Origin: an uncultured Prevotella sp.
GTDB taxonomy: Bacteria; Bacteroidota; Bacteroidia; Bacteroidales; Bacteroidaceae
Length of the DNA: 9,782 nucleotides
Reading direction: 5' to 3'
Assembly (NCBI GenBank): GCA_900546575.1
Contig: URDM01000091.1
Span: 1-9,782 of the forward strand
Each line of letters starts with the position of its first letter. Position 1 is the first letter of the stretch. Both the position numbers and the translations under genes were made by a program. The notes under the pieces are model-generated. The model had not been told where the DNA came from and did no database searches. It was given only the letters and a program-made list of their open reading frames with translations. Shown piece by piece: positions 5,571 to 9,782 of the stretch.

Positions 5571-7643
5571 ATGCTTATACCCAGATACATAAAAAGAATA
5601 ATCACATCACTCCCCTCCCTACGGGGGAGGGGCAAGGGGGTGGGGCTTTCAGGGCTTGTGGGGCTTGCAGGGTATGTAGGGCATGTAGGGCTTTTGTTTT
5701 CGCTTATGCTCCTGCTCCTTCTCGCTTCGTGTGCCCGTATGGGTCGCCCAGATGGCGGATGGTATGACGAGACTCCTCCACGTGTGATTGGTGCATCGCC
5801 TGCCGATGGTGGTGTGAACGTGTCGGCAAATAAGGTGCACATCTACTTCGACGAGTTCATCAAGCTCGACAACGCCACCGAGAAGGTTGTGGTGTCGCCA
5901 CCGCAATTGGAGCAGCCCGAAATAAAGTCGACCGGCAAGCAAATAAAGGTGGAGCTGAAGGACTCGCTGAAATCCAACACCACCTACACCATCGACTTCT
6001 CCGATGCCATCAGCGACAACAACGAGGGCAATCCCTTGGGCAATTACACCTACAGCTTCTCTACCGGCGACCACATAGACACTCTCGAAGTGTCGGGACA
6101 CGTGGTGCAGGCAGACAATCTCGAACCCGTCAAGGGAATACTCGTCGGACTGTACGGCGAGATGGAAGACTCGTGCTTCATAAAGAAACCTATGCTGCGC
6201 GTGGCTCGTGCCGACTCGCGCGGACACTTCGTAATACGTGGTGTGGCACCAGGCAACTATCGCATCTACGCCCTGCAAGATCAGGACGGCGACTACAAGT
6301 TCTCGCAGAAGGCAGAACAGATAGCCTTCACGCACGACAGCATCAAACCTTCGTTCTGTGATGCGTTCCGTCAGGACACCACTTGGATTGACTCGCTGCA
6401 CATCAAGGACATAGCACGTGTGGGATACACACGGTTTACGCCCGACGATATTGTTCTGCGTGCGTTCACAGAAACGCTCACCGACCGCTATTTCCTTAAA
6501 GCTGAGCGACAGCAACCCGACCATTTCAGCATCTTCTTTAGCTATGGCGACAAGCAGTTGCCTGAGATAAAGGGACTCAACTTCAACTCAGACGGTGCTT
6601 TTCTTGTACAGCCATCGCTCCATCGCGACACCATAACCTATTGGTTGCGCGACACGATGCTTGTCAATCAGGACACGCTCAGCTTACAGATGACTTATAT
6701 GGCTACCGATACGCTCGGTAACCTCGTCAGCCAGACCGATACACTCACAGTACTCTCAAAGCTGCCTTACGAACGCCGGCAGAAAGACTTGCGCAAGGAA
6801 TTTGAAAGCTGGCAGAAGCAGCAGGAGAAGAAACGCAAGCGCGGCGAGCCTTACGACTCGATAATGCCACGCAAACTGCTCACACCACGCATATCGTCAG
6901 GCTCGTCGCTCGACCCCGACCGTAATGTGGAATTCGCATTCGAACGTCCGTTAGCTGCGGTCGACACGTCCAAGATACATCTATATGCACGTCAGGACAC
7001 GCTCTGGTACACCATGCCGCTGCGCTTCCGCCCTGTGGTACAAAAGATAAAGGGCGACACAATCAACTCTGATGGAGTGACATCGCTGCTCAACTATGAG
7101 CTGATGGCAGAATGGAAGCCCGATACCGAATATAGTATAGAGGCCGACTCAATGGCTTTTGTCGATATATACGGCACAGTCTCGCCCTCGATAAAGGAAG
7201 GCGTAAAGGTGAAATCGCTCGACGAGTACAGCTCGATAATCTTCACCATTCCGCAATTCACCGACAAGAGCGTTGTCGTGGAACTTCTCAACCAGCAGGA
7301 CGCGGCTGTGAAGAAAGCCTCGGTAATTGACGGTACGGCACAGTTCTATTACGTTACGCCCGGCACTTACTATGCCCGTATGTTTGTCGACGACAATAAT
7401 AACGGTATATGGGATACCGGCGACTATGCAGCCAACCGTCAGCCAGAAATGGTGTATTACTATACCGATGAGATAGAGTGCAAGGCAAAGTGGGACGTTA
7501 CGCTCAACTGGAATCCTACAGCCCGACCGCTTAACGAACAGAAGCCGTCGAAGATAGTAAAGCAGAAAGCCGAACAGCAGAAGAAACTGCAACAGCGCAA
7601 TCTGCAGAGAGCAAGACAGATGGGAATACCTTACCCCTTCTAA
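5571..7643 (+). CDS. Ig-like domain lipoprotein (Big_5 type)
   Basis: 690 residues. Residues 1-54 form an unusually long signal: basic PRYIKR and RGRGK segments, a GLxGxV repeat (25-42), then LLLLLASC with the lipidated cysteine at C54. The mature start (about 67-170) has TPPRVIGASPADGGVNV and the TTYTIDFSDAI...YTYSFSTG pattern of a bacterial Ig-like (Big_5) domain. A carboxypeptidase-regulatory-like fold seems to follow (about 172-250, with GHFVIRGVAPGNYRIYAL). Near the C-terminus DDNNNGIWDTGD (607-618) resembles a calcium-binding loop. The tail is basic and Gln-rich. It is probably anchored in the outer membrane and exposed to the periplasm or surface. The only nearer start, M46 (5706), leaves eight residues before the cysteine and no positive charge, so 5571 is preferred. 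Function unknown. Confidence 0.85.
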   Translation: MLIPRYIKRIITSLPSLRGRGKGVGLSGLVGLAGYVGHVGLLFSLMLLLLLASCARMGRPDGGWYDETPPRVIGASPADGGVNVSANKVHIYFDEFIKLDNATEKVVVSPPQLEQPEIKSTGKQIKVELKDSLKSNTTYTIDFSDAISDNNEGNPLGNYTYSFSTGDHIDTLEVSGHVVQADNLEPVKGILVGLYGEMEDSCFIKKPMLRVARADSRGHFVIRGVAPGNYRIYALQDQDGDYKFSQKAEQIAFTHDSIKPSFCDAFRQDTTWIDSLHIKDIARVGYTRFTPDDIVLRAFTETLTDRYFLKAERQQPDHFSIFFSYGDKQLPEIKGLNFNSDGAFLVQPSLHRDTITYWLRDTMLVNQDTLSLQMTYMATDTLGNLVSQTDTLTVLSKLPYERRQKDLRKEFESWQKQQEKKRKRGEPYDSIMPRKLLTPRISSGSSLDPDRNVEFAFERPLAAVDTSKIHLYARQDTLWYTMPLRFRPVVQKIKGDTINSDGVTSLLNYELMAEWKPDTEYSIEADSMAFVDIYGTVSPSIKEGVKVKSLDEYSSIIFTIPQFTDKSVVVELLNQQDAAVKKASVIDGTAQFYYVTPGTYYARMFVDDNNNGIWDTGDYAANRQPEMVYYYTDEIECKAKWDVTLNWNPTARPLNEQKPSKIVKQKAEQQKKLQQRNLQRARQMGIPYPF
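5612..5632. repeat. REP-like GC palindrome inside a coding region
   Basis: cccctccc (5612-5619) and gggagggg (5625-5632) form an 8-bp stem with loop tacgg, followed by ggcaagggggtgggg. Such sequences are familiar as intergenic repeats in Bacteroidetes and other bacteria. Here it is translated as SLPSLRGRGKG at the start of the lipoprotein. Confidence 0.75.
5643..5696 (+). repeat. 9-bp minisatellite encoding the signal-peptide core
   Basis: Six 9-bp units starting with ggg: gggctttca, gggcttgtg, gggcttgca, gggtatgta, gggcatgta, gggcttttg. In frame they encode GLS-GLV-GLA-GYV-GHV-GLL (residues 25-42). Copy-number change keeps the reading frame but would alter the length of the hydrophobic segment. 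Confidence 0.9.
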
Positions 7644-7688
7644 CAACGTATGGGAAATCTGTGTAGAATCTAAAACAAATACGATAAT

Positions 7689-8501
7689 ATGAAAACAAGA
7701 AAACTAATACTCGCTATAGCCCTTGTTATCATGGGCGTATGCTCGGCGCAGGCACAATGCAAGTTCAAGAACACGGCATTCAAGTCGGGCGAGTTCCTTA
7801 CCTACAACCTCTACTTCAACTGGAAGTTTGTATGGGTGAAGGTGGGCAACGCTTCAATGTCGACCGTAGAGAGCAGGTATCATGGCAAATCTGCCTATCG
7901 TGCCTCGCTCATCACACGCACATCGGCAAATGCCGACAAGTTCTTCAGCATGCGCGACACGTTGCTCTGTTATAACACTACAGAGCTTGAACCGCTCTAC
8001 TTCCGTAAGGGAGCACGTGAGGGCGACCGCTATACCGTAGACGAGGCTTTCTACACTTATCCCAACGGCAGAGTACACGTGAAGCAGCACCGTCAGAAGA
8101 AGGACGGCACACACATGTGGAAGAACCACACTCCTGATGCTTGCACATTCGACATGATAAGCATTTTCCTCAGAGCACGCTCGTTCAATCCCGAGGGATG
8201 GAAGAAGGGCAACCGCATCAACTTCCCCATTACCGACGGAGTGAAGATAATAAATGCCGTGCTCGAATATAAGGGCAAGACCACTATCAAGGCGGATAAC
8301 GGACACAAGTACCGCTGTCTGCAACTCTCATACATAGAGCGTGAGGACAACAAGGAGAAGGAAATCGTGCGATTCTTCGTCACCGATGATGCCAACCACG
8401 TGCCCGTACGTCTCGATATGTTCCTCAAGTTTGGCTCGGCTAAGGCTTTCCTCGTAGGCGCCAAAGGCGTGAAGTCACCTATGAAGTCAGTCGTGAAGTA
8501 A
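7689..8501 (+). CDS. Secreted DUF3108 domain protein
   Basis: 270 residues. A classical signal peptide (KTRK, hydrophobic 6-17, then CSAQA) is probably cut after A22 by signal peptidase I. C24 lacks a lipobox, so a soluble periplasmic protein is expected. The body is beta-rich and opens with FKSGEFLTYNLYFNWKFVWV (35-54), the opening of the DUF3108 family as I know it. Later it has EIVRFFVTDDANHVPVRLDM, typical of the strand pairs near the end of that family. Catalytic motifs are not apparent. It starts 45 bp after the lipoprotein stop and ends 44 bp before the peptidase, with no terminator on either side, so it should be co-transcribed. The molecular role of DUF3108 is not established to my knowledge. 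Confidence 0.85.
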   Translation: MKTRKLILAIALVIMGVCSAQAQCKFKNTAFKSGEFLTYNLYFNWKFVWVKVGNASMSTVESRYHGKSAYRASLITRTSANADKFFSMRDTLLCYNTTELEPLYFRKGAREGDRYTVDEAFYTYPNGRVHVKQHRQKKDGTHMWKNHTPDACTFDMISIFLRARSFNPEGWKKGNRINFPITDGVKIINAVLEYKGKTTIKADNGHKYRCLQLSYIEREDNKEKEIVRFFVTDDANHVPVRLDMFLKFGSAKAFLVGAKGVKSPMKSVVK

Positions 8502-8545
8502 GACTGCCACATCCGTCCAACACATTAATATAATACGTCCGACAA

Positions 8546-9565
8546 ATGAGATTTCTTATAATAATAGCAGCTTTCCTGCTCGCATCATGTACCGATTTAA
8601 ATATAGGTAGAAACACGGATGCCGGCAAGAAGCGACAGTTCACCAACGAGACGTTGCTCGGCTACACACCCGTGAAGCATCAGGGCAGCAGTCCGCTTTG
8701 CTGGGCTTACGCCATGCTTGCCACTATTGAGACCGAACATATACAGATGGGCGATTCGGTCAATCTGTCGGTTGACTATGTGGCGCGACATCTCCTTGCC
8801 GAACAGGCGCGACAGCATTTCCTTTCAAGTGGATACGACCGCATCACACTTCGCGGTACGGCTCCGCTGTTGCTGAGGCTGATAAGCGAGTATGGCGTGA
8901 TGCCGTACGACTCCTACAACGCCCCGTCGCTCAACTACAAGGCCCTGGCGCGACGCTTGCAGACCATGTCAGAAACGTCGCACGACTTGAGCCAACTCTC
9001 CACCCGTGCACAGCGACTCTTCGACGAGCGCATAGGCTACATGCCTAAGAACGTTTATATGCTTGGGGCCGAATATACCCCGCAACAGTTTGCCCATAGC
9101 GTGTACATGCTCGGCGAGTACACAGCTCTTACAAGCTTCACACACCATCCCTTCGACCAGACATTTGCCATCGAAGTGCCCGACAATTATAGCGACGAAC
9201 TCTTCTACAACGTGCCCATCGACGTGATGATGCGACGCATAGAGATGTCGTTACGGGCTGGTCATCCCGTATGTTGGGAGGGTGATGTGACCGAACCCGG
9301 ATTCTCATTTGAGCGTGGCATATCCGAACTGCCCGACGATATTCCATGCACACAGCAGCAACGACAGAAGGCTTTCGAGACACGACGCACTACAGACGAC
9401 CATTGCATGTGTCTCATCGGCATAGCTCATGACAACAAAGGCCGCCGCTACTACATAGCCAAGAACTCGTATGGTACCAACAATCCATACGGCGGACTGA
9501 TGTATCTGTCAGAAAATTATGTACGTATGAAGACCGTAGCAGTCGTTGTCAAGAACGTGCATTAA
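8546..9565 (+). CDS. Lipoprotein papain-like cysteine peptidase (family C1, PepC/bleomycin-hydrolase-like)
   Basis: 339 residues. The N-terminus IIIAAFLLASC has a lipobox with C15, so it is a predicted lipoprotein facing the periplasm or cell surface. The active site looks complete. KHQGSSPLCWAYA (44-56) supplies oxyanion-hole Q46 and nucleophile C52. TTDDHCMCLIG (282-292) supplies H286. YIAKNSYGTNNPYGG (303-317) supplies N307. The NSYG replaces the NSWG usual in papain-like enzymes. The order and the H-to-N spacing fit C1B peptidases. At 339 residues it is shorter than cytosolic PepC or bleomycin hydrolase (about 440-450), so the hexamer-forming insertions are probably reduced. It is the last gene of the run, 40 bp before a strong terminator. 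Substrate unknown. Confidence 0.85.
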   Translation: MRFLIIIAAFLLASCTDLNIGRNTDAGKKRQFTNETLLGYTPVKHQGSSPLCWAYAMLATIETEHIQMGDSVNLSVDYVARHLLAEQARQHFLSSGYDRITLRGTAPLLLRLISEYGVMPYDSYNAPSLNYKALARRLQTMSETSHDLSQLSTRAQRLFDERIGYMPKNVYMLGAEYTPQQFAHSVYMLGEYTALTSFTHHPFDQTFAIEVPDNYSDELFYNVPIDVMMRRIEMSLRAGHPVCWEGDVTEPGFSFERGISELPDDIPCTQQQRQKAFETRRTTDDHCMCLIGIAHDNKGRRYYIAKNSYGTNNPYGGLMYLSENYVRMKTVAVVVKNVH

Positions 9566-9605
9566 TAGATTCCATTATTTCTAAAACCTATAGCTGATAA
9601 TTTAA

Positions 9606-9637
9606 GGGGCATACCTTTCGGGGTGTGCCCCTTTTTT
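9606..9637 (+). terminator. Intrinsic terminator of the GH3-peptidase operon
   Basis: ggggcatacc (9606-9615) pairs over 10 bp (one G-T) with ggtgtgcccc (9622-9631) around the loop tttcgg, followed by six T at 9632-9637. It is a textbook rho-independent terminator 40 bp after the peptidase stop. Confidence 0.92.
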
Positions 9638-9650
9638 CGGCAATTTTTGT

Positions 9651-9658
9651 TACCTTTG
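9651..9658 (+). promoter_or_regulatory. Bacteroidetes -7 box (TACCTTTG)
   Basis: TACCTTTG fits TAnnTTTG exactly and continues as TACCTTTGCA, a very common form in Prevotella and Bacteroides. A -33 box is not clear because the terminator occupies that position. It would start transcription about 20-25 nt before the ATG at 9688, toward the right-hand repeat. Confidence 0.6.
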
Positions 9659-9687
9659 CAATGACATCAAAGCCTAATGTCAGCATT

Positions 9688-9741
9688 ATGAAGAAAATAG
9701 CAATACTACCTGTTGGCGGAATTAATTTAGTGCATACTTAA
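9688..9741 (+). pseudogene. Truncated 5' end of a gene cut by the right-hand repeat
   Basis: ATG at 9688 begins MKKIAIL in unique DNA, then enters the 76-bp repeat at 9707 and stops at 9739-9741 after 17 codons. An upstream in-frame ATG (9661) lies too close to the promoter box to be likely. The simplest reading is a normal gene start interrupted by insertion of the mobile element. The lost gene cannot be identified from seven residues. Confidence 0.4.
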
Positions 9742-9782
9742 TTCTGCCAATGGGCTTGTCGTTAATGAAGTTTACGTATTGC
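9707..9782. repeat. Right copy of 76-bp terminal inverted repeat
   Basis: Exact reverse complement of bases 1-76. It begins tacctgttggcgg at the junction with unique DNA, consistent with an IS end that starts ACC (the extra t being flank or chance). Confidence 0.95.
9722..9781 (-). CDS. C-terminal fragment of an ORF (mirror copy), possibly an IS982-like transposase
   Basis: This is the same 19 codons and stop as at 2-61, read on the minus strand into the window. Both element copies therefore have their 3' ends facing inward. Only the C-terminus is present, so the family call rests on memory of similar tails. Confidence 0.45.
   Translation of the reverse strand, partial: QYVNFINDKPIGRIKYALN

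Noticed and set aside
5649..6524. 291-codon minus-strand ORF opposite the Ig-like lipoprotein
   Set aside because: Low-information antisense translation whose end reads through the 9-bp minisatellite as a Pro/Lys/Tyr repeat.

Overview
The window looks like Bacteroidales chromosomal DNA, probably Prevotella or a close relative. Three things point there. Several promoters fit the Bacteroidetes primary-sigma form (a TTTG-like -33 box, about 19 bp, then TAnnTTTG at -7), with no clear Shine-Dalgarno sequences. The gene families present (AAA/DUF4143 ATPase, GH3 adenylating enzyme, Ig-like lipoprotein, DUF3108 protein, lipoprotein C1 peptidase) are typical of the group. The intergenic DNA is full of small hairpins and 'ttttgaattttgag'-type repeats that I associate with these genomes. 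The genus is an inference.

Layout. The two ends (1-76 and 9707-9782) are perfect 76-bp inverted copies of each other. Each carries the same 19-residue C-terminus of an ORF that reads inward from outside, most likely the end of an insertion-sequence transposase (IS982-like by memory). Positions 77-1073 have no credible gene but are dense in structured repeats: overlapping hairpins, a minus-strand terminator-like hairpin, a hairpin/AT-rich repeat series, and a 189-bp quasi-palindrome (682-870) made of two inverted REP-like modules whose stems differ in sequence but still pair. A minus-strand, AT-rich AAA ATPase with a DUF4143/nuclease-like C-terminus follows (1074-2411). It is divergent from a TerC/Alx-family membrane protein gene (2692-3675). 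The 280-bp gap between them holds two outward-facing promoters that are inverted copies of one another (34 of 40 positions), plus a 33-bp tandem repeat.

Downstream of terC is a 309-bp gap with a 15-bp-stem hairpin, a second, unrelated 33-bp tandem repeat (3 copies) and a TAnnTTTG box. Four co-directional genes follow with gaps of 44-68 bp: a GH3-family adenylating (acyl-amide synthetase) enzyme, a 690-residue Ig-like lipoprotein whose signal peptide is encoded by a REP-like palindrome plus a 9-bp minisatellite, a secreted DUF3108 protein, and a lipoprotein papain-like (C1) peptidase with an intact Cys/His/Asn triad. A strong intrinsic terminator closes this putative operon at 9606-9637.

After the terminator a TACCTTTG promoter box drives what looks like a gene start (MKKIAIL...) that is cut by the right-hand repeat. 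The putative operon pairs one cytoplasmic amide-bond-forming enzyme with three envelope proteins. This may be a small-molecule or peptide modification route, but no substrate can be read from the sequence. Nothing here is a recognisable defence system, phage or CRISPR array.
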